From assembly GCF_963259705.1 (NCBI RefSeq), contig NC_081842.1:92060433-92124432 (forward strand): a stretch of 64,000 nucleotides of DNA. The letters are read 5' to 3'. Source of the stretch: Myotis daubentonii. Lineage: Eukaryota; Chordata; Mammalia; Chiroptera; Vespertilionidae. Positions within the stretch are counted from its first letter, which is position 1, and every line of letters starts with the position of its first letter. The notes below the pieces were generated by a model, which saw nothing but the letters and a program-made list of their open reading frames with translations, did no database searches and had not been told where the DNA came from. The position numbers and the translations under genes were made by a program. Shown piece after piece: positions 1-12,287 of this stretch.

Positions 1-408
1 AGGGGCCAACTGCCATCTTGGCAGGTGGGCAACAGGCTGATTGGGGCCTGCCAGCTGGAGGGAGAGACAGGGGGAGAGACCCAGGAGATTGGCTGCCAGC
101 CTGGAGAAGGGAGCCGGCCCTCAGCTGCCGTGGGAAAGGGGCCATGTCCGCAGCTACCCACCCCATGTTCCCCATCCCAGCCTGGGGGTCTGGCCCCAAT
201 TGGGTGATTGGGGCCTGCTGGCCAGGGTAGGAATACTGGGAGGTTGGCCAGCAGCCCCATAGGCGATCGGCCCCTACAGGCTCGGGGGAGCTCCTGCACT
301 GAGCATCTGCTCCCTGGTGTGCACCATAGTGACTGGTCATTCTGGTCGTTGTGGGCATTCCTGTCATTCCATCTTAAAGTTTGCTTAGGCTTTTATATAT
401 ATAGATAT
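1..408 (-). mobile_element. HeliBat-type Helitron, truncated by window edge
   Basis: The GC-rich body with phrases such as gattggggcctg, followed by an end reading gcttttatatatatagatat, matches the 5' terminal part of the inverted Helitron at 41544-42210. Reading the minus strand, the 5' end of the element lies near 408 and its 3' end is outside the window. The short frames in it are by-products of GC-rich repeats. It is non-autonomous in what is visible, with no Rep/helicase coding. Confidence 0.7.
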
Positions 409-1978
409 GTTTGTCTCCTCATTTTGGCCACCAACAGAGTTTGTTTCTGTGTATAAATAGAGCTGCTGTGTCTCCCAGTCTTGCTATCACAGCCTTCTAT
501 AGTAGGTGTTCTGTGCTGCCCAGTGCACAGCCTCCCTGTTCACCAGAACAGGGCACTTTGGGTGTACACCCCCTCCCATATGGGCTGTGTAGTTGAGCCT
601 TGATTATTGTTGGCATATTAGAGGGAGGGATTGAGCCCCCACACCTATTGGCTGTGAGAACTGGCCATGGCTACAGGGGCTGACCCCATGGAGCAAGACT
701 TGCTTCAGTTGGAGCTCTGATGCCAGCCAAGTCCACCCCTTGAATGTGTCACTCATTGAAGAGGTTTAATAGTGCTCCCATGTGGTCTGAAGCTGTCCAC
801 TGGGTACACTGGCTCTGGGGTCTCAGGGGAGGTGCAGGCCAAGGTCAGCCACTGTCTAAGCCCCATGTGGGGTTACCTGAAATGAGCTAAAAAGTGATAT
901 TTAGATGGTTGGCACTTATGCTAATGTGGAGTTGCCAAAGAGAGGCCAAGCTGAGAACCAAGGTTGGCTGCCATTGGTATCAAGCTTAAGACTTCTGAGC
1001 AAGAAGTACAAGGTAAACTGAGGCTTCAGGCATGGGCAAACTACGGCCTGCGGGCTGGATCCGGCCCGTTTGAAATGAATAAAACTATTGGGGAAAAAAG
1101 ACCATACCCTTTTATGTAATGATGTTTACTTTGAATTTATATTAGTTCACACAAACACTCCATCCATGCTTTTGTTCCGGCCCTCCGGTCCAGTTTAAGA
1201 ACCCATTGTGGCCCTCGAGTCAAAAAGTTTGCCCACCCCTGGGCTAGATGCTGCTTGTTTGGTGTTTGTGAACCTTTGAGAGGTTTTAGGAAAGTCTGTT
1301 GCATGATCCATTTGTATGGAAACACCACTGGAAGTGACATGGGTGGGGCCTAAAGTTGGGTGAGTCAGGGTGTCAGGAACTCATCAGGGCGGGGTGATGA
1401 AGACTCAGACATGGCACCTACCTGCACCTAAAGAGGTGTCTAGGAGAAAGCTGATCCTCCAACTCTTGCACTGAAGCCAGACAATTCATTTCATCCTATA
1501 TGTCCCTGGCACCTTTTGAGCTGCCACTCCAGTGCTGTAGCTCAAAATGAATGAGTCTGGTAAGTATGTGCATGGGTCCTTTAAGAAGAACACCTGAGAT
1601 TTAGCAGCCCACCATATCACTCGACCACAATCTCTGTTGGTTTTTACAGCCAGAAGTTAGGGGGACTGCTCTTCCTGGCTCTGGAACCCTAAGCTGGAGA
1701 TGCTACTATGGGGCTGGGTCTCCTCACTCCTCAGAGGGGACCACCTCATCTGAGATATTCCTCTGATTTTTTAACTGTCACACGTGGGATGGGACCTGCC
1801 TGTTTCACATCTCCACCCCTTTTAAGAGGCGGCTTCTGTATATCCTTAGTTATAGGTCTTCTGTCCAGCTAGATTTCCGGTGGTTCTCAATGATGGTTGT
1901 TCTATAGCTTAATTCTTATTTTGATGTCGTTATGGGCAGATGTGAATACCATGTTTACCTATGCCACCATCTTGATGG
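409..1978 (-). mobile_element. Ancient L1 (L1M-type) 5'UTR, antisense
   Basis: On the minus strand the sequence opens at 1978 with the L1-type start ATCAAGATGGTGGC. It continues through features typical of old mammalian L1M 5'UTRs, including a CAGCACTGGAGTGGCAGC motif near 1520-1545 and GCTCTATTTATAC near 450-465. No ORF is intact. A hAT MITE (1027-1241) is inserted in it and a Helitron abuts its left side. The exact subfamily and left limit are uncertain. Confidence 0.65.
1027..1241 (-). mobile_element. Non-autonomous hAT MITE, copy 1
   Basis: The element is about 215 bp with terminal inverted repeats of the form CAGGSRTGGGCAAACT. It has the same body as copies at 21473-21686 and 41275-41473: a CATCCATGCTTTTGTTCCGG block and a GGATCCGGCCCG block. 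It has no coding capacity. It sits inside the antisense L1 5'UTR, so it is younger than that L1. The 8-bp target duplication is not clear at this copy. Confidence 0.85.
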
Positions 1979-3149
1979 AAGCAAATGCTTTCTGCTATTT
2001 TTAAGGAAGCAACAGATTAACTTTGTTCTTATATTTCCCAAACTGTATAATTGACCAGAAGTTGATGAAGAGTGTAAGATCTTGCTCTTGGAGAAAATTT
2101 TCTTTTCCAAGCTTAAACTCAAGAGAACTGGAAATAAATATTTCTTTTCTGTTTCCTGAGCATTGCAGAACATTTAGGAGGCTCAGGCTTGGTGGCCAGG
2201 GACCCTGAGTTGGAGCATATCCATTCCAAACATCTCCTCTTCAACTTCCCATGTTTTGTATGACAGTAACTCACCTCATTTATACTTAAAAAACAAACAA
2301 ACACTTATTGGGTACTTGCTTAGTTCTACGATAAAATATTAGAAACATAGACAAAACCCTTGACTGCTTACAAAGCAAGAATATTGCAGCCTATGTAGTA
2401 TAGTAATGAGTGTGAACAAAGAATTTGGGAGAAAAGAATTGATATCTGAAGATACAAAAAAAATGGGGAAATGAAGGATTATTAAATAATTTGTTTTCTA
2501 GCAGATGGTTAACCATTTGGAGAAAAATAAGAGACTTGCCTTAGAATATACTCCCAAATAATTCTTAAATGGATAAAAGGTTACATTTGTGAAAAGTAAA
2601 ACAAAACACACAAAAATCTCAGAATTGAAAAAGACTACCAATTATTAAATATTAAATGAGTAAAATAAACAATAATATATGTGCATATTTGATCACATAA
2701 ATGTCAGCATCATAAACAAAATTCAAAAGGTAAACTGGGAAAGAGTATTTACACAAATATTTGCTAAGCAAAGGATAGAAAGATAAGGTAAAGATTATCA
2801 ACTCCTTAGAATAAAATGAGTAGTAATAAAGAAAAAAGATCACAAAATACATAAAGATCTCCAGAGCTATAAAAATGTGCAGTCTCATTAATAAGGTAAA
2901 ATGGGAAAACATGACTTTGTCATCTTATATTAATAAAGTTATGTCATCTTGTTTTTGCATTTATTTTAATAGATAGTACATGGTGCTTTCTGGGGATGGA
3001 TAAAACTTGCAATTTTACATTCTTTGGTAGGATAAGAAATTAATATGAATTTATTAGTGGGCATTTGATAATATTTGTCAATAGCCTTTAAAGTGTTTAT
3101 AAATCATTTGACTAATAATTCCCATTCTTAGAATTTATTTTTTATTTTC
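1979..3149. other. Unassigned AT-rich stretch
   Basis: AT-rich single-copy-looking sequence. I see no gene, RNA or recognisable repeat here. The short frames at 2023-2208 and 2652-2912 have no recognisable domain and show AT-rich random composition. Confidence 0.4.
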
Positions 3150-3403
3150 TTTTTTGTTAATCCTCACCTGAGGATATTTTTCCATTGATTTTTTAGAGAG
3201 AGAGGAAGAGAAACGGAAAGACAGAGAGAAACATTGATGTGAGCGAAACACATTGATTGATTGCCTTCACATGCCCCAACCAGGGCCCCGGCTGGGAAGG
3301 AGCCTGCAACTGAGGTACATGCCCTTGACTGAAATCAAACCCAAGACCTTTGGTTCTGCATTCTGACACTCTATCTACCCACTGAGCAAAACTGGCTAGG
3401 GCC
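3150..3403 (-). mobile_element. Ves-type tRNA-derived SINE (old copy)
   Basis: On the minus strand it starts near 3403 with GGCCCTAGCCAGTTTTGCTC, the tRNA-like head. It then runs through a diverged B box and ends in a purine-rich tail near 3180. The many substitutions relative to the copy at 58675-58897 suggest an old insertion. Confidence 0.75.
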
Positions 3404-3640
3404 TTCTTAGAATTTATTGTATGAATATATAGAGATTCTCATGAAGATATATTTCCAGATGTTCACTATATCAAAGTGTAATAACAAAAAACTATAAGCA
3501 ATTTAAATATTCAATGATTTTGGAATTATATTTTAGTAGATCAAATGATTTCAAAATTGTAGCAAAATCATATGGTAAAAATAGTGAGATGGGGAATGGG
3601 TATGAGTCCTGGGTCTATAAGCTCCATATGTTGAGTTCTG

Positions 3641-3708
3641 CTCTTCTTCTTCTTCTTCTTCTTCTTCTTCTTCTTCTTCTTCTTCTTCTTCTTCTTCTTC
3701 TTCTCCTT
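3641..3708 (+). repeat. (CTT)n microsatellite
   Basis: A near-perfect CTT run of about 22 units lies here. It creates an artefactual poly-leucine frame, not a gene. Confidence 0.95.
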
Positions 3709-3820
3709 CGTTGTCTTAAATGGTAACCATCAGAACATCTACTTTATTGGACAAATGGTTGTAACAGGAGTATGCTTGCAAAGGAGCATTCTGACTACCC
3801 TGTAGAAAATAGTTAGCAAA

Positions 3821-4330
3821 AAGATCTGGAAACAGCCTAAGTGCCCATCAGTAGATGAATGGATTAGAAAACTGTGGTACATCTACACGATGGAATACTA
3901 TGCTGCTGTAAAAAGGAAGGAACTCTTACCATTTGCAACGTCATGGATGGAACTGGAGAGCATTATGCTAAGTGAAATAAGCCAGTCAATAAAGGAAAAA
4001 TACCACATGATCTCACTCATTCATGGACAATAGAGACCATTATAAACTTTTGAACAATAATAGATACAGAGGCAGAGCTGCCTCAAACAGATTGTCAAAC
4101 TGCAGCGGGAAGGCCGGGGAGGGTTGGGGGGCAGGAGGTAGTGGGGTAAGAGATCAACTAAAGGACTTGTATGCATGCATATAAGCATAACCAATGGACA
4201 TAAGACACTGGGTGATAGGGGAGGCTAGGGGACTGTCTAGGGCGGGGGGATAAAATGGATACATATGTAATACCCTTTGTAATACTTTAAGCAATAAAAA
4301 AATAAAAAAAAGAAAATAAAATTAAAAAAA
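3821..4330 (+). mobile_element. Young 5'-truncated L1, 3' end of ORF2 plus 3'UTR
   Basis: The copy holds the last ~70 codons of ORF2 (ending with the frame that reads HMISLIHGQ), the 3'UTR and an A-rich tail. A 17-bp target duplication, AGAAAATAGTTAGCAAA, flanks it exactly at 3804-3820 and 4331-4347. By eye it differs at only about three positions from the 3' end of the L1 at 48015-51495, so both belong to the same recent subfamily. Confidence 0.95.
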
Positions 4331-4347
4331 AGAAAATAGTTAGCAAA

Positions 4348-5998
4348 GGGGTACAATTAGAACCAGGGAGATCAGTTAAGAAGTTATTTCCTTAGCTCAG
4401 TATAAACAATGGTTCCTGGAACTCATCTGGAGATATTGAGAGTAGCTGAGTTTGGCATGCATTTTGAGTTTCAGTGACATGATTTTGATAATAGATTGAA
4501 TTTTGAGTGTGAAAAATAAACAAAAATCATGAACAGTTCCAATGTTAGTTTAAACAATTGTATGAGTGAGTTGCCTTGATCAAAATGGGCAAGATTTTAG
4601 GAGTAAAACATTTGGGGTAGTCCCAACTCAGTTAAGTTTGATTTACCAAGTAGGTATCTGCAGGGAGATTTTGAATGGGCAGTTGGATAGTTAAGGCTGT
4701 AGTTAAGGAAGCAAGGTCATCTGTATAGACATATATTTGGGAAGTAGTCTATAGAGATTCCATTTAAAGCCATGAGACCAAATAAGATTACTTGTGGAAT
4801 AAATGTAGTGAAAAAAGTCTAAAATTGAAGTCCCAATATAATTTAACATTTAAAGTTTAGGTAAATAAGGAATATTCAGAAAGGAGACTAAACAAGAATG
4901 GATTATGAGGCCAAACGCCAACCAGATGTATATGAGCTCATAAAGTCAAAGTGAAGATGATTCATGACTGTAGGAGTGACCACCATGACAAGTTGTTGAA
5001 GTGCTGATAGAGATGAAGACTCAGGATTTGACCACATGGCAGTCATTTGTGATTTGATAAAAATTAGGGCAAAGGCTTGGAAGAAATCCAAACACAACAG
5101 TAGGAATTGAGAAAGTGCAGGCAGTAAGGAGAGAGAACTATTTGGACAACTTTTGATAAAGAGAAAGAAAGAAACTAATAACTAGAGAGGCATCTGGGAA
5201 AATAGTGGGTTTTTTTTTTGTTTGTTTGTTTTTTTAATGGGTAAAGTATAGCATGTTTCTGTCCTGGTAGAAATGACTCAGAAGAAAAAGTGAAATTGAT
5301 GATTCAAGAGAAAGAAGGAGATTATCAAGCTTGTCATGTTACCACCTACAATAGCAAGGTCACGCTTTCCATTTTTCCTGTAAAAGCAGTCATCTTTTGA
5401 TATTTTTCACATTTCCTATCTCTAGCATTCAAAGCAGAGAAGCAGAAGCCCAGAGCTCTAATGTTCTGTCTTATCAATCAAACATTTCCTGGGAGATTAA
5501 GGGCTATAGCAGCATCACCACCCATACCAATCTGCTTTTCCTTTTCAAAAATAACCACATCTACCTCCTTTCTTACATTTTATCATTTTATTTCAGTGGA
5601 ATAAGTGTCTCTCTTTCTACCTTTGTTTTATGGATCTATTCACAAATGGCTGACTCAATTAGTTTTCTGTTCTTTTCGACCAAAACAGCATTGATGAAGA
5701 CACACTAAAGACATATTTTACAATTGAAGGATGGATGAATCTAAGCAATTTTTTCACAATCTGTGTGTGCTGTAGACATTAAAATGTCAAAACATGATAA
5801 ATATATGTGCACCTATGCACATACCATTTTTTTATCTAGTCCTGAATTTGTCAGCAATCTCAATTGCTAACTACAAACAAACTATTGAAGTTAATATCTC
5901 TAAATGATTGGCTGAGCATAGATCATGTGACTTTTCTTATTTGATATGGAAGAGGAAGAGGGTTATTTTCCTATGTTTAACTTTTATAATTAAAAAAA
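4348..5998. other. Unassigned stretch
   Basis: No gene or recognisable mobile element. A T-rich run lies at 5212-5236. The 103-codon frame at 5397-5708 is hydrophobic and low in complexity, with no family resemblance I can name. I regard it as chance. Confidence 0.35.
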
Positions 5999-6222
5999 AC
6001 GTTTTAAAAATATATTTTATTGAATTTTTAACATAAAGGAAGGGAGAGGGATAGAGAGTTAGAAACATCGATGAGAGAAAAACATTGATCAGCTGCCTCC
6101 TGCACACTCCCTACTGGGGATGTGCCGGCAACCAAGATACATGCCCTTGACCAGAATCGAACCTGGGACCCTTCGGTCCACAGGTCAACTCTCTATCCAT
6201 TGAGCCAAACCGGTTAGAGCTA
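5999..6222 (-). mobile_element. Ves-type SINE
   Basis: On the minus strand it carries the tRNA-like head (AACCGGTTTGGCTCAATGG near 6216), a B-box-like GGTTCGATTCTGG, the CCCCAGTAGGGAGTGTGC block and an A/T-rich tail near 6000. It matches the other Ves copies along its whole length. Confidence 0.92.
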
Positions 6223-7614
6223 TAATAAAAAATTTTGATAAAACTTCTACGTAATGCCTGTTAGGAAAAAACAACAACAACTGACAATTGATTTGAAGTC
6301 TGTGTTGGAGTAAAAACATATCCTTGAGTTTCGTGAACTTCTAAAAACATGTAAAGTATCCAGCAAAATTAGACTAACCCGTAATGACTAAACCAGAACA
6401 CTGCCTTTTCAGTATTTCTGTTTTTTTAACAGAACCCTTCATGAAGTAAATTGCCAAATGTACTTCTTGGCAGATATGCCCCAAAGCATAATTATTATCA
6501 TGAATGTTTCTTTAGCAATGAAGAGAAAATAACAATGAGCAATGTGTACAATTTTTCTAATTTTGTGACTGGACATACCTGACATTTGGTTTTATATTTT
6601 CTTAATTACATCTTTGTACTAGTGGAATAATTGTCTCAAGTCAGCACTCGGTATATTCAAATACTGTGCAATCTCCAAAAAACTTTAAAAAAAAACACAT
6701 AAATTTAATTCTCTGTGAATCTATCTATAAAATTGTTACAATAATACCTGACTTCCAGCATCAACATTTATATTAAACATAAAAAGCATCAATATAATTT
6801 TTGGGGAAAATTATTAAATCTGTACAAATAATATGTTATCATGTTTGGAAAGTTATTTTTAACTCAGGCAGATTAGCTTTAGAAAGCAATATTAGATTAT
6901 GGGGAAAAACTAAGTTGTTAAAACTATTCATATAGTACAAATTATAATTAAGGAATAATCTAATTTGAGAAATATAATTAATTATTTAAATATTGGAGGT
7001 TTTTTTGTAATATGCTCCTTATTTTAGTTTTAACAGTCTCCTTTTCCCATTACAAACTCTATATTAATCAATACTATAAATAATTACTATCTGATGGTCA
7101 TTGATCTTTATAAAATCTTCCTAGCAGGGAACAGTGCACTTTTCTCAGTAGGACCTAAAACAGTATCATCAAACACTGTGAGAACTCCATGAACACTTTA
7201 TGATAATTCAAGAGGACACATGTCCAAATCCACAGTCATTGATACCTTCCGGCATGTATATAAAAGACTGGCAATATTGGCAGCTTTGGTTACTGAATTG
7301 ATGATGGAGGTTGTTCGTTTTAAATAGGAGTCAGAATATCATGGTGTGAAGTGCAGAGGGAAGCCTATTGAGCATTTGCAAAAGAAATTAGAAAATCTGG
7401 GTTTTATCCTAGTTTTTCTTTGTTTACTAAGTATCAACTTTATATATTTATATATCTTTTCATATAGTAAGAAATATTATAACAAGTGCAATAAAATGCT
7501 AAAATATAATCCAAATATACATGTTCAGGCTAAGAATATTCTCTAATTTACTAGCTCTACAATACTTCATGCTATTGCATAACCCATTAACATTTATATA
7601 CTGTTTTTAAATCC
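6223..7614. other. Unassigned AT-rich stretch
   Basis: AT-rich sequence with no recognised gene or element. The short frame at 7346-7546 has no recognisable features. Confidence 0.35.
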
Positions 7615-7628
7615 AAAAATTCAATGTA

Positions 7629-7870
7629 GGATGTAAGGGCAATCTGGCTGCGACATCTGTCACCCCATTGATCACCAGGGTTGATTTGGCTGATCTGGTT
7701 GGCTAAGCAGGTGTCCCCCTCCTCCCTCACTGATCTATGTGAGTCCCTCCCACAGCTGTACCCTAGGTCAAAGAGGACAAGCTTCCCCCCAGAGGAGGGG
7801 ACACAGTCTTCCATCAAGGGTATAAGAGTAACTGTGCTCCCCTCCTAGAATCTCCAAACAAGTTCTCAAA
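7629..7870 (+). pseudogene. RN7SK: 7SK snRNA retropseudogene, 3'-truncated
   Basis: The sequence follows 7SK RNA from its first nucleotides (GGATGTAAGGGCAATCTGGC) through CGACATCTGTCACCCCATTG to the CTCCAAACAAG segment. It stops at about 240 of the ~330 nucleotides of 7SK. It has several transition changes and no external Pol III promoter elements that I can see. A 15-bp imperfect duplication, AAAAATTCAATGTAG / AAAAATCCCATGTAG, at 7615-7629 and 7868-7882 fits L1-mediated insertion. The functional 7SK scaffolds HEXIM/P-TEFb; this truncated copy is not expected to. Confidence 0.9.
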
Positions 7871-7882
7871 AATCCCATGTAG

Positions 7883-8958
7883 TCGTGAGAATCAAATAGG
7901 ATAATAAATGCATAACCTCTTTGAAAATTCTAAAGCATTATGTAAATATATGATATATGCTTATGGTTATAACTATTTTGGTATCATTTTCAGCAGTGGC
8001 TTAGGTGAGGGAAAACAACATTTTCATAGCAAGCATTAAACTGATTTTTGTATCGATGATCCTCTATATCAGGGATATTTGTTTACAGAGTATCTCTTGT
8101 GTGGTATACAAAGTGATTTAGAGAATTTGCAGGCAGCTCTCCTCCATTATCACCTAGCATTAGGCTAGTAAATCAAGGTTAATTGAGAAATAAACCCGGC
8201 TTTAGGAGGTCCATCCATAAGTCTGCAGTCCAGGTCAATGGTATCTCTTAGTGCTATCACATAAAGATAGCAGTTGCTAGATATACAACCCAAAGGGGAT
8301 TTAAAGATCACCTAAGTAAAAAAATATATAACTAAACAAAAGCAATTATTTGAATTAATTCTATTCACTCTTTTAGGCAAATTTTCTGATATCTTGCTTA
8401 TTATACTAGAGAGAGAATTCAATTTTAGCAGCTATCTGTCATAGTGATATAATGTGCCACCTTCTACCAGAAGCAAAGATGCAATGCCTTAATCAGTCCA
8501 CAAGGGAGTACAGTGTAGGCTCCCAGCGGGATTGTCCTCAGCACCTTGGGATGCATGTTGTTTCCATGGATTCATTTTAAGAGAGTGCTCTCGGGAGAGT
8601 TATTCCAAATGAGAGAGAACACATTTCCTTTAGGATGTGGTGACATTTGAGGAGCATAAAAGAGAATATACTGCCTCCATGCATCGTTCTTTCATTTTCT
8701 CCCTTTTTATTAATTCCAGATCGGATTTTTGTTCCTGGAAGGAGCTACACATTGAGAATTGTCTTTTATTAATGACTTAGTTTAAATGATTCACCAGTTC
8801 ATAACCAATGGGAGACTATTGGAAAGGAGGTTTCTTTCCACTGGGTAGGTTGGAAATGAAGATCCAGATATAGCCTGAGATGGAAAGAACTTAGAATTTG
8901 GAGAGAGAATAAAAATCATTGAAACAGCATTGGGTTTGAGGGCAGTGAAGATAACACT
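7883..8958. other. Unassigned stretch
   Basis: No gene or recognisable repeat. The short antisense frame at 8791-9015 runs into a SINE and is not supported. Confidence 0.35.
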
Positions 8959-8961
8959 ACT

Positions 8962-9180
8962 GCCCGGCTGGCCTAGCTCAGTGGTTGAGCATGGACCTAT
9001 GAACCAGGATGTCACGGTTCAATTCCTGGTCAGGGCATATTCCTGGTTGCAGGTTTGATCCCAAGTAGGGGGCGTGGAGGAAGAAGACAATCAATGATCC
9101 TCTCTTATCACCGATGTATGTATCTCTCTTTGCCTCCCCTTCCTCTCTTAAATCAATAAAGGTATATATTTTTAAAAAAG
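8962..9180 (+). mobile_element. Ves-like SINE (diverged)
   Basis: A tRNA-like head (GGCCTAGCTCAGTGGTTGAG), B-box-like GGTTCAATTCCTGG, the loading region and a terminal AATCAATAAAGGTATAT tail are present. The head differs from the youngest Ves copies, suggesting an older subfamily, like the copy at 32633-32852. Confidence 0.8.
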
Positions 9181-9229
9181 ATAAACATTATTGAGTAGGT
9201 GATGGATTACAAAGAAGGAGGGAAACATA

Positions 9230-9385
9230 GGTTTGAGGGGCTTCTGAATAAAGTGAGTGATGCAATAAAGTGAGTCATATTCTTTTTGCTGATGGAGGGT
9301 CTTGTCTTCAATTTGAAAAAAATCCCACATCTGTAAAACACAATAAAATGAATCACAATACAACAAGATACAGCTGTACACGGAA
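9230..9385. mobile_element. Tigger-like DNA transposon remnant
   Basis: The phrases GCTGATGGAGGGTCTTG and repeated CACAATAAAATGA near 9285-9370 resemble the 3' portion of Tigger1-type elements. The match is from memory and the copy is short and diverged. Confidence 0.45.
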
Positions 9386-9548
9386 AGACAGTGGTTCTTT
9401 TATGCATGCTTTGGGTTTCACTGAGGCGAATCTGACTAATAAAACCATTATACCCCATGCTTGTCCCTGATAAGCTATACTTTTTATATTTGGCATTTTC
9501 CAAGTGGATATGATGCCATCCTTCTGGTATGGAAGCATTGGTCATAAA

Positions 9549-9680
9549 TACAGGATAGAACAAAAGTAGATTTACAGCTGTTTGTGTAGAAAATAATACA
9601 ATAATTACTAAAGAATAGCACAATATTGAACTGTGTTTCACATACTCACAACTATAAACCTCCTTTTGCCTCATTCTGCA
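9549..9680. mobile_element. Mariner/Tc1-type MITE
   Basis: This element of about 132 bp has inverted ends. The left end reads TACAGGATAGAACAAAAGTAG. The right end, reverse-complemented, reads TGCAGAATGAGGCAAAAGGAG, followed by GTTTATAGTTGT matching the left TTTACAGCTGT. A TA lies at the left edge as expected for the superfamily. It has no coding capacity. It interrupts a meaningless minus-strand frame that spans 9207-9674. Confidence 0.65.
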
Positions 9681-11160
9681 CTTACTGTTTTATTGCCTGG
9701 TTCTTACCCTTCCTTACAAGAATTTCAGCACATTAGTCTAGAAATGTCAGTCCTCTATTTTTCTGCTGCTTGAAGAAATGCTTTGTGATAATGCCATGAA
9801 ATGAACATTTGACACAGGGAAATCTGTAAATCAACTTTTCACATTAGTTACTGCTACAACGATTCACTCCAGGGTGCCATTTTTAGGCCAAACTGTACAT
9901 AACTATTATTCAGTAGCAAAACACAAGAGGAATAAATGCTGAGTCTGGAAAACAAGAGTTCATTTTGTGAATCCTGGCGAGGAAGGCGCCACAGAACAGA
10001 GAGTCTGAAAACAGTTTTTCTCTCTAGGAGAGTCTCTTGCTGCAAGGTACCGCACATCTGAGACACACACATACTGATAGAATATAGTGGGGAAATCAAC
10101 AGTTAAGTGAGGGCCCTAAATGCTGCTTCTGCAACCCACACTGCTATATTCTCCCTTCATCCCTGATTTGAAGCAGTAGGTCTTCCCCGAAGCATCACTT
10201 TTTTCATTTGATTTTTTTCTTTTAAATTTTTATTTTGCTTTCATTAAATTCTGCAGGGATGGTAACTGACAGAAAGCAAAAAGACACAGTGATAAAAAAG
10301 CAGTGTGCTAGTTTAATTGTGTGCCTCAAAGTCGTATTCCAATATTATCATCAGTTCTGTCACAGTCTGTCCTGCATTTCAGATGAAATCTAAGAGGATA
10401 AGCAATTTAAAATAAGTTTTATGTGCTGCTTGTAAGAGCAGACAGATCATTGCATCCATCAAATCCCTGTTTACCTCAATAGAGACTGGCATGATCTTAA
10501 ACTAGCAAAAGCTGCTCTTGGTTTGTTGCTATTAGTATTCTTGGCTGCTTCACGGTCCAAGGCCAGCAGCAGGAGATCACTTAGGCGTCCATCACCCATA
10601 GTGGTTCTTACAAAATATAATCCCTAATTCACTTCAGCACAGAGAAGTGTCTTTCATTCTGAAGTGCAGAAACTGGTCAAGAGAACACAACGCTGTTATT
10701 GACAGTGTGGCTGATAAGCTCTTGATAATTTGGTAGAGGGCTCAGGGTGCTTTCATTGTTCAATTAGAATTCTCTAAAAGTTATGGATGTTTTGATTGCT
10801 TTAGCAACTAGGTTCAAGCAGATTGTTACAGAACAGGGTATCAAATAATGACAAAAGGGCAGAAGTAAATTTTCAACTATATGGCAACAGATGAATTGGA
10901 AAGTGGACTTTATGGAGTGCAAATATGATTACCTTCAACTGTTCATAAAAAAATATAAAGTTCCTTTATGCACAACACAGCTCTATCTACATGTTGTTAT
11001 GTGTGGATGCAATTTAATTACTATCATATCTTTGTAGCAATGCAAACAAATAAAAATAAAAAACTTGCATCTTAGACTAAGCAATTTGAGAAACCTACAA
11101 ATTGCTCTTTTAAGAATCATTGACTTCTTTTTGAATGATGTTATCATGCACTACAGAATA
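9681..11160. other. Unassigned, moderately complex sequence
   Basis: No transposon signature, gene or RNA was recognised. Composition is less AT-extreme than neighbouring gaps. It could hold ordinary unique intergenic sequence or conserved non-coding DNA, which cannot be told from one genome. Confidence 0.3.
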
Positions 11161-11166
11161 GAAGTT

Positions 11167-11947
11167 TGCCGGGGTCCAACCCCAGCGGGTCCAGGGGTTC
11201 CCCAAAGGTGTGGACGGAGTCGGCGAAGAAGGAATGTCACGGAGACAGCGTTCAGTTGATCAGCAGCCTAGCCAGGATCTCCAGCCCGGATCTCCAGAGA
11301 GGTTCTGTTTCGGATCTCCAGCGAGGTTCTGTAGCCATGTTCCCTCGCTAGGTTCTCCAGCCAGGTTCTGTCCAGGCTCTCCAGTCAGGTTCAGTGTCCA
11401 GGTTCCAGTCAGGTTCTCCTGCCAATCTCTGTAGTCAGGTTCAGTCCAGGATCCCTTGCCATGTTCTCCCGCTAGGCTCTGTCTCTAGGCTCCGAGGCCA
11501 GTCCCGGTCCAGGATCCTCTGGCATGCTCTCGCCAGCGAAGTTCTTCTGTCTCTAGGCTCCGTGTAGGTTCTGTCTTCTGAATTCTGTCTCCTGAGTTCT
11601 GAGTCTTTCTGTCTTGTTACAACTGTATTTATACCAGTTGATTCAATCCTATCAATCTCTATTACAAAGGTTAGGGCGTTTCTTATCTCCATTCCAGGGA
11701 GAAAAGATTATGTAGTTTAAGCATGATTGTTCGTAGTTAAAGGGATTAATTACCCGCCTGGCACTTAGTTGAGGGGTTTTATTCCCTCCCTAACTTCAGG
11801 GGAAAATCCCTACCTGGGGATTCAACCTTTCTCGGAGAGGTGACTTTGGTTAAAACACAGCGCCAAGAAGGTGAGCAAACATATTAAGAAAAGTATGCCA
11901 TATATGCCAGGTCCCTTGAAACAGCAAGGATGGACCGGCTCCCGGCA
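11167..11947 (-). repeat. 3' LTR of the mini-ERV
   Basis: It is 781 bp and bounded by TG...CA (minus strand TGCCGGGAGCC...CCCCGGCA). A TATAAATA box lies at 11626-11633 in minus orientation. The U3 side (11447-11947) matches the other LTR at all but one position seen by eye. The R/U5 side (11167-11446) is made of imperfect CCAGxxAGGTTCTG-type short repeats and differs strongly from the partner LTR. Confidence 0.92.
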
Positions 11948-11963
11948 AATTCCCCCTTTTTTA
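11948..11963 (-). promoter_or_regulatory. Polypurine tract
   Basis: On the minus strand this reads AAAAAAGGGGGAATT immediately before the 3' LTR. That is the expected site and composition for plus-strand DNA priming. Confidence 0.85.
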
Positions 11964-12287
11964 TTTTTTAAAAGCAAGCATTAAAAAGAAAAACCTGAAA
12001 CGCTCTCTTGTATCCATTTTAAGAGTAGGATTGGCGCTTTCTGCTATTACCTGAGTCCTGATCTATCACCCCAGGGAGAGCTTGCCAATCCTGCACTTTC
12101 CCAGGGTGGAAAGGCTGCAGTGAGGTTAAGGATAAGGCTCCTTGGGCCTACCTTCTCCCATGCCTCTACATTTACCTTTCCGGCACCTTTCCTTCCTCAG
12201 AAAAGCATGGACGCATTTCTTGTATAAAATGTTCTGTCTGACTGGGAGTAACCTTAATTCCTCTGCTAATAAGCATATATGTTAAAA

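Noticed and set aside
5397..5708. 103-codon plus-strand frame
   Set aside because: AT-rich and hydrophobic by composition, with no family resemblance, splice context or repeat-derived origin.
9207..9674. 155-codon minus-strand frame
   Set aside because: It spans a mariner MITE and a Tigger remnant and has no recognisable domain.
11441..11692. Conserved 83-codon minus-strand frame (also at 13084-13335)
   Set aside because: It is the same in both places only because the U3 regions are near-identical; it lies in LTR sequence and has no known domain.
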